In this document: piece by piece, positions 8,864 to 17,184 of the stretch | Layout: each line of letters opens with the position of its first letter | How positions within the stretch are numbered: position 1 is the stretch's first letter | Assembly: GCA_002898675.1 (NCBI GenBank) | Contig: BEHW01000022.1 | Span: forward strand, 1-24,286 | DNA: 24,286 nucleotides | Origin: a bacterium HR20 | GTDB lineage: Bacteria; Bacteroidota; Ignavibacteria; Kapaibacteriales; NICIL-2 | Direction of reading: 5' to 3' | Program-made: the position numbers and the translations under genes | Notes under the pieces: model-generated | Told to the model about the DNA's origin: nothing | The model's database searches: none | What the model saw: only the letters and a program-made list of their open reading frames with translations

Positions 8864-9505
8864 ATGCGTGCACTTGTGAGTTTGAGTGGAATCATCCCGC
8901 CGCCGGCTGATCTTGCCCGGCTCTGCTACGATACCGTCCTCGCAGCCGATGGCTCTGCCTGGCAGCTTCTCGAGCGTGGGATTGTTCCACACGTCATCGT
9001 CGGCGATCTTGATTCACTGCGTCGCATCCCGAATCCCGACGCTGCATTTCCATCGTCGGAAATTATCCACGTTCCCGATCAAGATTCGACCGACTTCGAA
9101 AAAGCACTCCGACTCGGCCTCGATCGTGGCATCACGGAATTCATCGTCGTTGGCATGAACGGTGGCGAGCTCGAACACACGCTCAACAACTGGAGTGTGT
9201 TCTTGCGCTACAGCAAGCGTGCGACATTGGAAGTGTTCGATAGTGGACGCATTGGGCGTGCGGTGTTTTCGTCGCTCGCACTCCCGACCTCGCCAGGGGA
9301 GATGATCTCGCTCATTCCACAGCCGCGGGTGCGGCTGACGACCCGTGGTCTGGTTTGGGAACTCCACGACGAAATCCTCGAACTCGGTAGCCGCGAAGGT
9401 GCCCGCAATCAAGCACGCGACCGCCTGGTCGAACTCGATGTCCACGAAGGGAGCGTCCTGGTGTTTTCCGATGCGCCTGTGTCGCGCAACGCTTCGATAC
9501 AATAG
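8864..9505 (+). CDS. thiN: Thiamine pyrophosphokinase
   Basis: The 213-residue protein transfers pyrophosphate from ATP to thiamine to make thiamine diphosphate. Family motifs visible are ADG at 28-30, GDLDS at 47-51 and STDFEKAL at 75-82, followed in the C-terminal half by SLIP, TTRGLVWEL and the closing EGSVLVF strand. The substrate-site loop reads GGELEHTLNN at 100-109, where the family usually has GGRLDHTLAN. His105 and Asn109 are kept, but the Arg and Asp positions are both Glu. The ATG at 8864 gives the normal family start; a longer reading upstream would overlap the divergent gene. I see no THI-box riboswitch in the short gap before it. Downstream genes follow in the same direction. 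Confidence 0.85.
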   Translation: MRALVSLSGIIPPPADLARLCYDTVLAADGSAWQLLERGIVPHVIVGDLDSLRRIPNPDAAFPSSEIIHVPDQDSTDFEKALRLGLDRGITEFIVVGMNGGELEHTLNNWSVFLRYSKRATLEVFDSGRIGRAVFSSLALPTSPGEMISLIPQPRVRLTTRGLVWELHDEILELGSREGARNQARDRLVELDVHEGSVLVFSDAPVSRNASIQ

Positions 9506-9539
9506 TGCACGTCTGCGTCCGTTTTCGGCTCCGCACTGC

Positions 9540-9547
9540 TATTTTCG
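9540..9547 (+). promoter_or_regulatory. Possible -7 element (TATTTTCG) before the DUF2795 gene
   Basis: TATTTTCG differs from TAnnTTTG at one base and lies 38 bases before the ATG at 9586. The same TTCG variant appears before fabF and before the HNH gene. No good -33 TTTG is seen at the expected distance. Confidence 0.25.
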
Positions 9548-9576
9548 CGCCCCATTGCACAGTTCCACTGCCACTT

Positions 9577-9583
9577 GGAGGTG
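9577..9583 (+). promoter_or_regulatory. Strong Shine-Dalgarno that fixes the DUF2795 start
   Basis: GGAGGTG ends two bases before the ATG at 9586. It is one of the few clear ribosome-binding sites in the window, and it argues against the in-frame ATG at 9505, which overlaps the previous stop region. Confidence 0.7.
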
Positions 9584-9585
9584 CT

Positions 9586-9828
9586 ATGTTCTGGACTCCT
9601 GAACTGGCAAAGTACCTGGAAGATGCTCCTTGGCCAGCAACGAAGGAAGAGCTGCTCGATTATGCCAACCGTACCGGCGCTCCACAGCAGGTGCTCGACA
9701 ACTTGATGGAGCTGGAAGATAGCGACGTCCTCTACGAGAGCATCGAGGACATCTGGCCCGAATACGACAGCGAGTCCTACTACTTCAGCGACGAAGACGA
9801 GGACGACCAGCCCGACATCTTCACCTGA
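9586..9828 (+). CDS. DUF2795 family small acidic protein
   Basis: This 80-residue protein is built on a DUF2795-like core: LAKYLEDAPWPATKEELLDYA, then GAPQQVLDNLMEL, with helical spacing like that of the family (a Tyr or Leu at the start, a Pro before the second helix, and an L..L.d..Y pattern). A very acidic tail follows (DEDEDDQPD near residues 69-77). No enzymatic function is known for the family. There is no signal peptide. The start is set by the adjacent Shine-Dalgarno. The AEC permease starts 24 bases after its stop, so the two may share a transcript. The strong ribosome-binding site and small acidic product suggest it may be well expressed, which is inference. Confidence 0.8.
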   Translation: MFWTPELAKYLEDAPWPATKEELLDYANRTGAPQQVLDNLMELEDSDVLYESIEDIWPEYDSESYYFSDEDEDDQPDIFT

Positions 9829-9852
9829 TGCTGCTCGATTGCACCCTTCTCG

Positions 9853-10764
9853 ATGGATAACCTCGCTGCTGTTGGATGTGTCGGGCTTGGCATTGCCTGG
9901 CGATGGGTAGGGTGGCTTCCATCGCCCGATCACATCCGACGCCGTGTAGCAGAGCTCGTTTTCGTTGCATTCCTTCCTCTGCTTACGTTCCGTTCAATGG
10001 CTAACGCACCTGTTGACAGTGCCCTCTGGCAAGTGCCACTGGTTGCGTCGTTGACGATCGGGTGTGTGCTCGCTGTTGCGGCGTTCTGGCTGCGGCATCG
10101 CGCAAATCTTGATTCCCGAAGTCGTGCTGCACTGCTGCTGGCCGCAGCGTGGGGAAACGTCACATACCTTGGCATCCCGGTTCTGACGGCGACACTCGGT
10201 CCGGAGCAGGTGTTCGTTGCCGTGCTGTTCGACTTTGCTGCCTCGACACCGCTGCTCTGGACGCTCGGGGTGGCAGTTGCGCTCGCCCAAACTTCCGAAT
10301 CATCCCACGGGCTGGTTTGGCAGCGGGTAGTGTTGCTGCCGCCGCTGTGGGCAGCCATTGCCGGTCTGCTTTGGCGGTACAGCGGAGCACCGCTCAGTCC
10401 ACTGGCAGATAGCATCCTCGCGTTCGGAGCACGCGCAGTCATCCCGCTGATGATGTTTGTGCTTGGGCTTTCGCTCCGATGGGAGTATCTTCGCCAGTGG
10501 CGGATGCTTCTGCCGGTTGCTGCACTGAAGCTCATCGTTGCACCGGCTGTAGCGCTCGGTCTCGCCATAGCAGTCGGTATCAGCGGTGCGACCCTGCAAG
10601 CGACCATCCTCGAAGCAGCAATGCCAACGATGATGCTCGTGCTCGTTGTTGCCGAGCGATTCGGTCTTGCGACCGAACAGGTAGCAGCCGCGATTGCGCT
10701 GACGACACTCGCAAGCGGTCTGACGCTGCCGCTGTGGTGGCTTGCAAGCGCAATGCTGGTGTAA
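9853..10764 (+). CDS. AEC family permease (auxin efflux carrier-like)
   Basis: The 303-residue protein is almost entirely hydrophobic, with roughly eight to ten membrane helices in two halves. The first half contains the family signature GNVTYLGIPVL (the conserved Gly-Asn, then Gly-x-Pro), and the second repeats the layout near SGATLQATILEAAMPTMML. AEC proteins export or exchange organic acids or related solutes in the inner membrane; the substrate here cannot be read from the sequence. The length is close to the family norm. The ATG at 9853 lies 24 bases after the DUF2795 gene. The stop at 10762-10764 is 42 bases before the start I prefer for the next gene. Confidence 0.88.
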   Translation: MDNLAAVGCVGLGIAWRWVGWLPSPDHIRRRVAELVFVAFLPLLTFRSMANAPVDSALWQVPLVASLTIGCVLAVAAFWLRHRANLDSRSRAALLLAAAWGNVTYLGIPVLTATLGPEQVFVAVLFDFAASTPLLWTLGVAVALAQTSESSHGLVWQRVVLLPPLWAAIAGLLWRYSGAPLSPLADSILAFGARAVIPLMMFVLGLSLRWEYLRQWRMLLPVAALKLIVAPAVALGLAIAVGISGATLQATILEAAMPTMMLVLVVAERFGLATEQVAAAIALTTLASGLTLPLWWLASAMLV

Positions 10765-10806
10765 ATGTCGCATCTTGGTGCGAAACAATTTTCCCGAGTG
10801 GGTGCA

Positions 10807-11598
10807 ATGAAAACACACGTTGCCGCGCTGGTACTCCTGGTTGCTGGAGCAACAACAGCTCGCGATGAATTCCGCTACGTGCCGAACGAAGCCTTCGGGC
10901 TTGGGGAGCGGCTCGAGTATCGCGTCGGCTACAAGTTCATCACTGCTGGGCGTGCGTATTTCCAGATCGCCCCCGAACCGGTTCAGCACGAAGGGCGCCC
11001 GTGCTACGACATCAACTTCGAAGTGCGCTCCCTCGAAGCGCTCGACTGGCTCTACCGTGTGCGCGATCGCTACCGCACGATTTTGGACGTTGCGGGCATT
11101 TTCCCCTGGGAATTCGAGCAGCACATTCGCGAAGGAAATTTCCAGCGCGATTTCCACGCCCGATTCGACCAACGCAACCGCAAAGCGATCACAACCGAAG
11201 GCACCTTCGACGTTCCGCCCTACGTACACGACATCGTCTCGGCGTTCTACTACGTTCGCACGCTCAACCTCGGCGCGTACTCGAAAGGGAGCATCATCCA
11301 ACTGCAGAACTTTTTCGATCGCCAGACGCATGATCTCGGTGTACGTATCCTGGGCCGCCAAACCATCGAAGTCGAGGCGGGAAGGTTCCGGTGCATCGTC
11401 ATCGAGCCGCTCATCAAAGAAGGCGGACTCTTCAAGAGCGAAGGGCGGATTTTGATTTGGCTCAGCGACGACGAGCGCAAAATTCCCGTCAAGGTTAGCA
11501 CACGAATTCCCATCGGCACAATTGATGCCGAACTGACGGGCTATAGCGGCCTTCGGGGTCCGCTGCACGCACGCATAGCCCAACCGACGGAGCGATAG
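10807..11598 (+). CDS. DUF3108 domain periplasmic protein
   Basis: A signal peptide (MKTHVAALVLLVAGATTA) begins at the ATG at 10807, so I prefer it to the ATG at 10765, which would put 14 polar residues ahead of the signal. The mature part fits DUF3108: a GLGERLEYRVGYKFITAGRA strand pair near the N terminus, a central DRYRTILD, then a TIEVEAGRFRCIVIEP block, and a last ILIWLSDDERKIPVKV strand. The family is predicted to fold as a beta-barrel or sheet in the periplasm or outer membrane, and its function is not established. The product is 263 residues. The next gene starts one base after its stop, so the two are very likely co-translated. Confidence 0.85.
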   Translation: MKTHVAALVLLVAGATTARDEFRYVPNEAFGLGERLEYRVGYKFITAGRAYFQIAPEPVQHEGRPCYDINFEVRSLEALDWLYRVRDRYRTILDVAGIFPWEFEQHIREGNFQRDFHARFDQRNRKAITTEGTFDVPPYVHDIVSAFYYVRTLNLGAYSKGSIIQLQNFFDRQTHDLGVRILGRQTIEVEAGRFRCIVIEPLIKEGGLFKSEGRILIWLSDDERKIPVKVSTRIPIGTIDAELTGYSGLRGPLHARIAQPTER

Positions 11599-11599
11599 C

Positions 11600-12166
11600 A
11601 TGCCGAACAGGCTGCAAATCGTGGGTGCAATGCTCTCCGCACTGGCTGTCAGCGCTGTGCAGCCGCAGCTCCTTTCGGCCCAGGTGCGAACGAACTTTTC
11701 CATCCTCGACTCGCTCACATCGGCTGCGGTTAGGCAGGTCGGGAGTATTTCGAGTTGCGACTCCGTCGCTGTTGTGCCGATGGAATCTGCACTACGGTGG
11801 CTTGTCGTCGAAAAGCTCACCGGGCGCGGGATCGCCGTCCGGGCAAGCGCTTCCTGCACGCTTGCCATTGCCGATGGAGCGGTGCGCTACGGGCTTTACG
11901 CGCCATCGCGCGATTCGATCGAGCGGACAGCCCGCGTTGAACTTCGACTTCTTGCATTCGATAGCACGCACACGATCGCAGTGGAATGGCGGGACGTGCT
12001 GGCACGCGCGGACATTGCACTTGCAGAGCTTCCTCGCTCAGAACTGACCGCTGCACCAGTGCCCCCACTGCCACGTTCGCTCTGGGATGATCTGCTCGAG
12101 CCAGTCATCGTCGTCGCTTCCGTTGCGACGACGCTGCTGCTGTTGTTCACGGTGCGGAGCCGGTAG
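11600..12166 (+). CDS. Hypothetical secreted protein with C-terminal membrane anchor
   Basis: I do not recognise this 188-residue protein. The N terminus is a signal peptide (MPNRLQIVGAMLSALAVSAV, with cleavage probably after LLSAQ). The body has two Cys residues (in SSCDSV and SASCTL) that could form a disulfide, and a mixed alpha/beta pattern with a long R..VELRLLAFDSTHTIAVEW hairpin. A hydrophobic helix near residues 164-183 (VIVVASVATTLLLLF) followed by VRSR would anchor it with a short cytoplasmic tail. The start at 11600 is one base after the DUF3108 stop, suggesting a shared role at the envelope. The body has a loose resemblance to FlgO/CsgG-like secreted domains, which I would not rely on. 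Confidence 0.7.
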   Translation: MPNRLQIVGAMLSALAVSAVQPQLLSAQVRTNFSILDSLTSAAVRQVGSISSCDSVAVVPMESALRWLVVEKLTGRGIAVRASASCTLAIADGAVRYGLYAPSRDSIERTARVELRLLAFDSTHTIAVEWRDVLARADIALAELPRSELTAAPVPPLPRSLWDDLLEPVIVVASVATTLLLLFTVRSR

Positions 12167-12235
12167 CGGAGCGCTGGCACGTCTGGCTCAAGCTCAAGAG
12201 TGATGCTCACGCGGACCGTGCACTGCGCAAGCTGT

Positions 12236-12266
12236 TTTGTATTCTTGCAAGTTTGTTCTACCTTCG
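12236..12266 (+). promoter_or_regulatory. Candidate Bacteroidetes-type promoter for fabF
   Basis: TTTG (12236-12239), exactly 19 bases, then TACCTTCG (12259-12266). This matches TTTG-N19-TAnnTTTG with one mismatch. The -7 box ends nine bases before the fabF ATG at 12276, so the transcript would have almost no leader. Confidence 0.55.
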
Positions 12267-12275
12267 GCACATGTT

Positions 12276-13532
12276 ATGGAACGTCTCCGACGCGTTGTTA
12301 TCACTGGTCTTGGGGCGCTCACCCCGATTGGCAATTCGGTCCCTGAGTACTGGGAGGGATTGCGGAGCGGCAGAAGTGGCGCCGGTCCAATCACACGCTT
12401 CGACGCATCGAAGTTTCGCACCCGCTTTGCGTGCGAGGTCAAAGGCTTTGATCCGCTCAGCGTAATGGATCGCCGCGAGGTCGGGCGCACCGATCCATTC
12501 TGCCACTACGCGCTGGCCGCTGCACACGAGTGCATCACCGACGCGAAGTTGGACGCAGACCACATCGAGCGCGACCGCATCGGCGTCATCTGGTCCTCGG
12601 GGATTGGAGGGCTGGTCACACTCGAAGAGCAAATCGGCGGCTACTACCGCGGCGACGGGACTCCGCGCTTTAGCCCACTGTTCATCCCGAAGATGATCAG
12701 CGATATGGCTGCTGGGCTTATTTCGATCCGGTATGGGTTTCGTGGACCGAACTTCTGCGCAGTGTCTGCGTGTGCGTCATCGTCGCACAGCATCATCGAG
12801 GCATTCAACTACATTCGGCTTGGCAAGGCTGATGCAATTGTCGCCGGCGGTTCGGAAGCATCCATTGCACCATCGGCAGTCGGCGGCTTCAGCGCGATGA
12901 AGGCGCTCTCGGAACGGAACGATTCCCCCGAGACAGCTTCGCGGCCCTTCGACCGCGACCGCGACGGCTTCGTGCTTGGCGAGGGTGCAGGCGCACTCCT
13001 GCTGGAAGAACTCGAGCATGCCCGCGCGCGTGGAGCACGCATTTACGCGGAAATCGTCGGCGCTGGCGCAACCGCTGACGCCTACCACATCACCGCTGGT
13101 CATCCCGAAGGCATCGGCATCAAGCTCGCACTGTCGGAATGCCTGCGGGAAGCGGGACTGGAGCCGCACCAAGTGGACTACATCAATCTCCACGCTACAT
13201 CCACACCGGTCGGCGATCCTGCCGAAGCGCGCGCGATCGTGGACTTTTTCGGTGACCACGTCGAACGCTTGAGCGTAAGCGCAACCAAATCCATGACCGG
13301 CCACTTGCTCGGTGCTGCTGGCGCCATCGAAGCAATCGCTACTGTGCTGGCGATCGTCCACCAAACAGTTCCCCCAACGATCAACATCACCGAGCGCGAT
13401 CCGGAAATTGATCCCCGACTCGACTTGACCGAGCGCGGCGCACGCCTGCGCCCAATCGAGGTTGCCTTGAGTAACACCTTCGGTTTTGGTGGACACAACG
13501 CGATCATCGCATTCCGCCGCTATGCCGAATAG
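12276..13532 (+). CDS. fabF: 3-oxoacyl-[acyl-carrier-protein] synthase II (KAS II)
   Basis: The protein condenses malonyl-ACP with acyl-ACP in fatty acid elongation. The complete catalytic triad is visible: Cys166 in SACASSSH, His306 in LHATSTP and His343 in TGHLLGAAG, with Lys338 in ATKSMTGH. The length of 418 residues is normal. I chose the ATG at 12276 because FabF proteins begin with a short run before RRVVITGLG; an upstream in-frame TTG at 12237 would place the promoter inside the gene. Usually acpP precedes and rnc follows fabF, but neither is here. Instead the gene overlaps the start of an outer-membrane barrel gene by 11 bases. Cytoplasmic. Ends in TAG. Confidence 0.95.
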   Translation: MERLRRVVITGLGALTPIGNSVPEYWEGLRSGRSGAGPITRFDASKFRTRFACEVKGFDPLSVMDRREVGRTDPFCHYALAAAHECITDAKLDADHIERDRIGVIWSSGIGGLVTLEEQIGGYYRGDGTPRFSPLFIPKMISDMAAGLISIRYGFRGPNFCAVSACASSSHSIIEAFNYIRLGKADAIVAGGSEASIAPSAVGGFSAMKALSERNDSPETASRPFDRDRDGFVLGEGAGALLLEELEHARARGARIYAEIVGAGATADAYHITAGHPEGIGIKLALSECLREAGLEPHQVDYINLHATSTPVGDPAEARAIVDFFGDHVERLSVSATKSMTGHLLGAAGAIEAIATVLAIVHQTVPPTINITERDPEIDPRLDLTERGARLRPIEVALSNTFGFGGHNAIIAFRRYAE

Positions 13533-15177
13533 CAACCGCGCAGTCGCGTTGCTCATCGCAGTGCTTGGCTTGGTGCAATGCTGGTCACAGAATGCTGACA
13601 TGTCAAGTGAACCGACCAGCGGCGACCTGCTCAGCATTGAGATCCTCCGTGGCCAGCGTAGCGTCGGCAGCGGGAGCATTCTCCCACCACGGCTTGGCGA
13701 CCTTTTGCCGCAGGGCATGGCTCAGGATACGTTCCAACGCTACCTGGCGTCATACTACTGGCCGCTGGCGGATACACTCGAGCAGGCGTGGGAGCTTCTA
13801 CCCCTGCATGCAGGGCGCCGTGCGATTGCCAGCGTTCGCGATAGCGTTCTGGCACTGCGGATTGATGCATCAGCATCTGCGCGCGGCGGCATGCTCGAGT
13901 GGGATGGGAGCGACGCTATAGCAACAGGGCGATTGAGCATGCGCGCTCTTGGGCAGATTGCCACCCACTGGAGCTTCCTGCTCGATTTAGCCAACGGCGC
14001 ACTCATGCGAGGCATCCCAGAGCGCATCGCAGCTACCGACCCCGACATGGCGCGCTCACGGCGACTGTTCCTCGATGATCGCCGCTTCTACGACCGTGCG
14101 CTCGGTACGGTGCAGTACGAGGGAGCGCTCGGTCGCATTCGCCTCGGACGCGACGTCGTCGGCTGGGGTTACTCCCCCTTCGGCGGCGGATTGCTGCTGT
14201 CGGTACCCTCACCGCCACTGGACCACTTGCTCCTCGATCTCCACTACGGTGCGCTCCGCTTTAGCTACCTCCATGCTTCCGCCATCGGCAGCGACGCCAG
14301 CGGACAGGATGTGCCGACAAAATTCATCGCAGCGCATCGGTTGCAAGTTGATCCCTCGCCACAGCTCTCACTGGCGATCTCCGACGCAATCGTCTATTCC
14401 GGCCGCGGAATTGATCTTGCGTACCTGAACCCACTGGGATTCTACGTTTCCAGCGGCATGCTCAGCCGAGAGCGCAATGAGCGCGACAACTCACTCCTGG
14501 CTGCTGAGATCGGCTGGCGGCCGCTGGATGGAACACTCCTCTACGGAACATTACTTGCCGACGACATCGGCTTTTCAACCCTTGCTGACACCAGTTGGCG
14601 CGGCAACAACAACAAGTACGCCTGGCAAGTCGGCGGTGTTCACCTTCTCCGCGTGGCGGACATCCCGATCATCGCTACTGCGGAGTATGTGCGGATCAAC
14701 CCATTCGTGTATTCGCATCGGACAATTGTCAACTCCTGGACCTCGCAGGGGGAGGTACTCGGCGCACTCCAGCAACCGAACAGCGACCGCTGGACGCTGG
14801 GGGTAACACTGCTGTTTGCACCTCGAATGCGACTTGCACTGCGTGCTGACTACATCCGCTGGGGAGAAAATTGGCTCGATAGCACTGGTCATGTCCGAAC
14901 TGCCCTGCTCCCAGGAACGACGATCGCCGTCCCTGTGGGGAACGTCGGCGGCGACGCCAACGATGGCGATGGCGACGTTCTGCCAGAACCATTTGCGGTG
15001 GGGAACCGCTTTCTGCGTGGGAACGTCAGCCATACGCGTCGCATGCAGGCGTGGGTGTCGCTGGAGCCAGTCCCGAATGTCTTTTTCGACCTCCGCGCGG
15101 AATATCTGCTCCGCACAGGCGGCAATGCGCCGATGGAGCGCTGGTGGTGGTGGGTGCAACTTCGGATTGGCTACTGA
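13522..15177 (+). CDS. Wzi-like outer-membrane beta-barrel protein (capsule assembly family)
   Basis: The product has 551 residues with a signal peptide (MPNSNRAVALLIAVLGLVQCWSQ). The ATG at 13522 overlaps the fabF stop by 11 bases; an in-frame start at 13486 would bury the signal. The second half is a run of amphipathic strands typical of an outer-membrane barrel, ending in WWVQLRIGY with a terminal aromatic residue. Wzi-like features are GRDVVGWGYSPFGGGLLLS, a following DHLLLDLHYGALRFSYLH strand pair, and YLNPLGFYVSS before the long extracellular-loop region. Wzi anchors surface polysaccharide in enterobacteria; in this group the family's role is mostly unknown. Confidence is high for an outer-membrane barrel, moderate for the Wzi family. 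Confidence 0.72.
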   Translation: MPNSNRAVALLIAVLGLVQCWSQNADMSSEPTSGDLLSIEILRGQRSVGSGSILPPRLGDLLPQGMAQDTFQRYLASYYWPLADTLEQAWELLPLHAGRRAIASVRDSVLALRIDASASARGGMLEWDGSDAIATGRLSMRALGQIATHWSFLLDLANGALMRGIPERIAATDPDMARSRRLFLDDRRFYDRALGTVQYEGALGRIRLGRDVVGWGYSPFGGGLLLSVPSPPLDHLLLDLHYGALRFSYLHASAIGSDASGQDVPTKFIAAHRLQVDPSPQLSLAISDAIVYSGRGIDLAYLNPLGFYVSSGMLSRERNERDNSLLAAEIGWRPLDGTLLYGTLLADDIGFSTLADTSWRGNNNKYAWQVGGVHLLRVADIPIIATAEYVRINPFVYSHRTIVNSWTSQGEVLGALQQPNSDRWTLGVTLLFAPRMRLALRADYIRWGENWLDSTGHVRTALLPGTTIAVPVGNVGGDANDGDGDVLPEPFAVGNRFLRGNVSHTRRMQAWVSLEPVPNVFFDLRAEYLLRTGGNAPMERWWWWVQLRIGY

Positions 15178-16052
15178 TGCGCTGGAAGACACATCCGCTC
15201 CGGGATCGGCTCATCAGCCCTGACACGCGCGAGCCTCTCCGCTGGCACTCGGACGGTACGCTTCGAACCGAACGTGGAGAGACCTTCCCGTGCGAGGGAG
15301 AAATTCCCGTGCTACTGCCAACACATCAGAACCAAGCAATGCGGCATTTTATCGCGCACTACCAGCGCGACGCAGAGCTCTTCGACTACTGGGAAGAGCG
15401 GGACGCTGCCACCGCACACGACGAGCGACGGCTACGAGAAACGATCCTGCGCACAATCCCAGCACAGGCAAGGCTTGTGCTCGATGTCGGCTGCGGCAAT
15501 GGCTGGCTTGCACGTGCGCTGGTTCGGCGTGGTGTGGCAGTATGTTCGACTGACCTTGGCCGCACGAACCCGCAGCGCGCCCTAGCGGAGACGCCCGATG
15601 AGCGTCATGTTGCCGTCGTCGCCAGTGGCGAGCGACTCCCATTTGCTGATGCGACGTTCGACTGCGCTGTTGCCTCGGAGGTCATCGAGCATCTCCCAGA
15701 ACCGGAACGCACGCTCGAAGAAATGTGGCGGGTCGTGCGCCCTGGTGGGCGCGTCGTGATTTCGACCCCATACCGGGAGCGAATTCGCTACGTGCTCTGC
15801 ATCCACTGCAACCAGCCAACACCACTCCACGCCCACTTGAACAGCTTCGATGAGCATCGGCTGGCGGAGTATCTCCGGGACGGACGATTCGGCTATACGA
15901 CATTCGGCAACAAAGCATTGCTCATTGCCCGCACGCACGTGGTGCTCCAATGGTTGCCCCACTGGCTGTGGCGAGCACTCGATCGGCTGGCAAATCGCCT
16001 CATTCCCAAGCCCGCACACATCGTCGCGTGGTGGGAGCGGGGAGCGAAGTAG
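15177..16052 (+). CDS. Class I SAM-dependent methyltransferase
   Basis: The 291-residue protein has the Methyltransf_11 motifs: motif I VLDVGCGNGW (Val101-Gly109 region), the acidic post-I STDLG, motif II DCAVASEVIEHL and motif III VRPGGRVVISTP. The first 50 residues (SPDTREPL, then GETFPCEGEIPVLLP) follow the pattern of a Trm112-like N-terminal domain, but the usual paired Cys residues are missing. The ATG at 15177 shares its A with the TGA of the barrel gene (TGATG), so translation is probably coupled; a longer upstream reading would run inside that gene. The substrate cannot be inferred; the IRYVLCIHCNQPTPLHAHLN segment resembles methyltransferases acting on glycans or small lipids, which is a weak hint. 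Probably cytoplasmic. Confidence 0.85.
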   Translation: MRWKTHPLRDRLISPDTREPLRWHSDGTLRTERGETFPCEGEIPVLLPTHQNQAMRHFIAHYQRDAELFDYWEERDAATAHDERRLRETILRTIPAQARLVLDVGCGNGWLARALVRRGVAVCSTDLGRTNPQRALAETPDERHVAVVASGERLPFADATFDCAVASEVIEHLPEPERTLEEMWRVVRPGGRVVISTPYRERIRYVLCIHCNQPTPLHAHLNSFDEHRLAEYLRDGRFGYTTFGNKALLIARTHVVLQWLPHWLWRALDRLANRLIPKPAHIVAWWERGAK

Positions 16053-16063
16053 TACCGTTGCTG

Positions 16064-16071
16064 TAGGTTTG
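16064..16071 (+). promoter_or_regulatory. Candidate -7 element for the DUF488 gene
   Basis: TAGGTTTG matches TAnnTTTG exactly and lies 45 bases before the ATG at 16117. I see no TTTG at the -33 position, so the promoter call is weak. Confidence 0.35.
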
Positions 16072-16116
16072 CAATACATCCATCGCTCTCCTGGAAACGT
16101 TCCGTAGCTCCCAACA

Positions 16117-16479
16117 ATGAGCGTTACCATCCGCACAAAGCGTGTCTACGAGCCGCCACAGCCTGACGACGGCTATCGCGTTCTGGTTGATCGCCTCTGG
16201 CCGCGCGGAATGAGTAAGGATAACTTGCGAGCAGACCTCTGGCTCCGGGATATTGCGCCGAGCAACGAGCTTCGGAAGTGGTTCAACCACGACCCCGCAA
16301 AGTGGGAGGAATTCAAGCGACGCTATTGGAGGGAACTTGCTGAAAAGCGCGAGCGCATCGAACAGCTTCGAGCGATCGCTGCAACGCGCCCACTGACCTT
16401 GCTCTACTCCGCGCGTGACCCCGAGCACAACCAAGCGGTTGCATTGAAAGAGTACCTTCTGCGCCGCAGTGACCAGTAG
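16117..16479 (+). CDS. DUF488 family protein (YeaO-like)
   Basis: This 120-residue protein has the family signature YRVLVDRLWPRGMSK at residues 20-34 and the later WLRDIAPSNELRKWF and LTLLYSARDPEHNQA blocks, which together are diagnostic of the YeaO/DUF488 family. The fold is small alpha/beta and the biochemical function is not established. No signal peptide. It sits 64 bases after the methyltransferase and converges with nuoC, with 60 bases between their stops. That gap has a 5-bp GCACA/TGTGC inverted repeat near 16494-16510 without a T-run, so I do not call a terminator. Confidence 0.9.
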   Translation: MSVTIRTKRVYEPPQPDDGYRVLVDRLWPRGMSKDNLRADLWLRDIAPSNELRKWFNHDPAKWEEFKRRYWRELAEKRERIEQLRAIAATRPLTLLYSARDPEHNQAVALKEYLLRRSDQ

Positions 16480-16539
16480 CGTGGATGGTTCCTGCACAAC
16501 AAGCGTGTGCGGAGCTGCGGTCCAGGAAGTTTGTTCGCG

Positions 16540-17154
16540 TTACTGCTTGTCTTCCGGCGGAAATGTGTACGATGTGTCGAGCGGATTGGGCGGGTACTTT
16601 TCCAGATACTCCTTCCTACGTTGGAGCCAGAGTTCACGTTCGGGGAACTCTGGCAGCGGTGCTGCCCCAGGAATGCCCATGAGCGGATAATCCTTCCGCA
16701 GAGGGTAGAGCGGCTCGCCCGTTTCGGGATGGACGTAATCTTCGGGCATGTAGAATCGCCGTAAGTCCGGATGCCCCTCGAAACGAATGCCGTACATGTC
16801 GTAGGTCTCGCGCTCGTACCAATTGGCGCTCTCCCAGACAGTCGTTGCAGTCGGAACGCGAGCATCGCGTTCGGGTACTGGCACTTTTACGCGTAGCCGG
16901 TGCTTGTGCGGAATCGAGTAGAGGAAGTACACCACCTCGAATCGTATCGGCTTGCGATCGAGCCAATCAATCGCGGTCACATCGAGGAGCTGATCGAATC
17001 GGGTCAGCGGGTGATCCCGCAGCTGAATGAGCACTTCGATCAGCTCGTCTCGCTCGACGATGACCGATAGCTGCCCGTGGTGCTCGTAGGTTCGCAGCTC
17101 ATCGCCAACGATGGGCGAGAGAACATCAGCGACGACGTCTTTGGCAATGTACAC
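16540..17154 (-). CDS. nuoC: NADH-quinone oxidoreductase subunit C
   Basis: This is the 30-kDa subunit of complex I, part of the peripheral arm on the cytoplasmic side. The family signature is clear: [20 protein letters not shown], then RFYMPEDY and PLRKDYPL. I chose the GTG at 17154 ([12 protein letters not shown]) because it gives a 204-residue protein, within family range; a longer reading would extend through the promoter and into the divergent lipM. The upstream minus-strand promoter supports this. The 60-base gap and the convergent DUF488 gene show that no nuoD follows, so this copy is separate from any nuo operon. It has no CD fusion. Ends in TAA. Confidence 0.92.
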   Translation of the reverse strand: MYIAKDVVADVLSPIVGDELRTYEHHGQLSVIVERDELIEVLIQLRDHPLTRFDQLLDVTAIDWLDRKPIRFEVVYFLYSIPHKHRLRVKVPVPERDARVPTATTVWESANWYERETYDMYGIRFEGHPDLRRFYMPEDYVHPETGEPLYPLRKDYPLMGIPGAAPLPEFPERELWLQRRKEYLEKYPPNPLDTSYTFPPEDKQ

Positions 17155-17184
17155 GTCTTCGATCCTGCATAAAACAAGCGCAGG

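Noticed and set aside
10768..10783. TCGCA/TGCGA hairpin followed by T-containing bases between the AEC and DUF3108 genes, considered as a terminator
   Set aside because: The stem is only 5 bp and the following run is not a proper T-tract, so a terminator is not supported.
10300..11868. Long minus-strand open frame of 522 codons
   Set aside because: It lies opposite the AEC permease, the DUF3108 gene and part of the next gene, all of which have recognisable motifs or signal peptides. Its Cys-, His- and Arg-rich composition looks like an antisense frame of GC-rich coding DNA.
12777..13718. Minus-strand open frame of 313 codons opposite fabF
   Set aside because: The plus strand carries the complete KAS II active site; this is a shadow frame.
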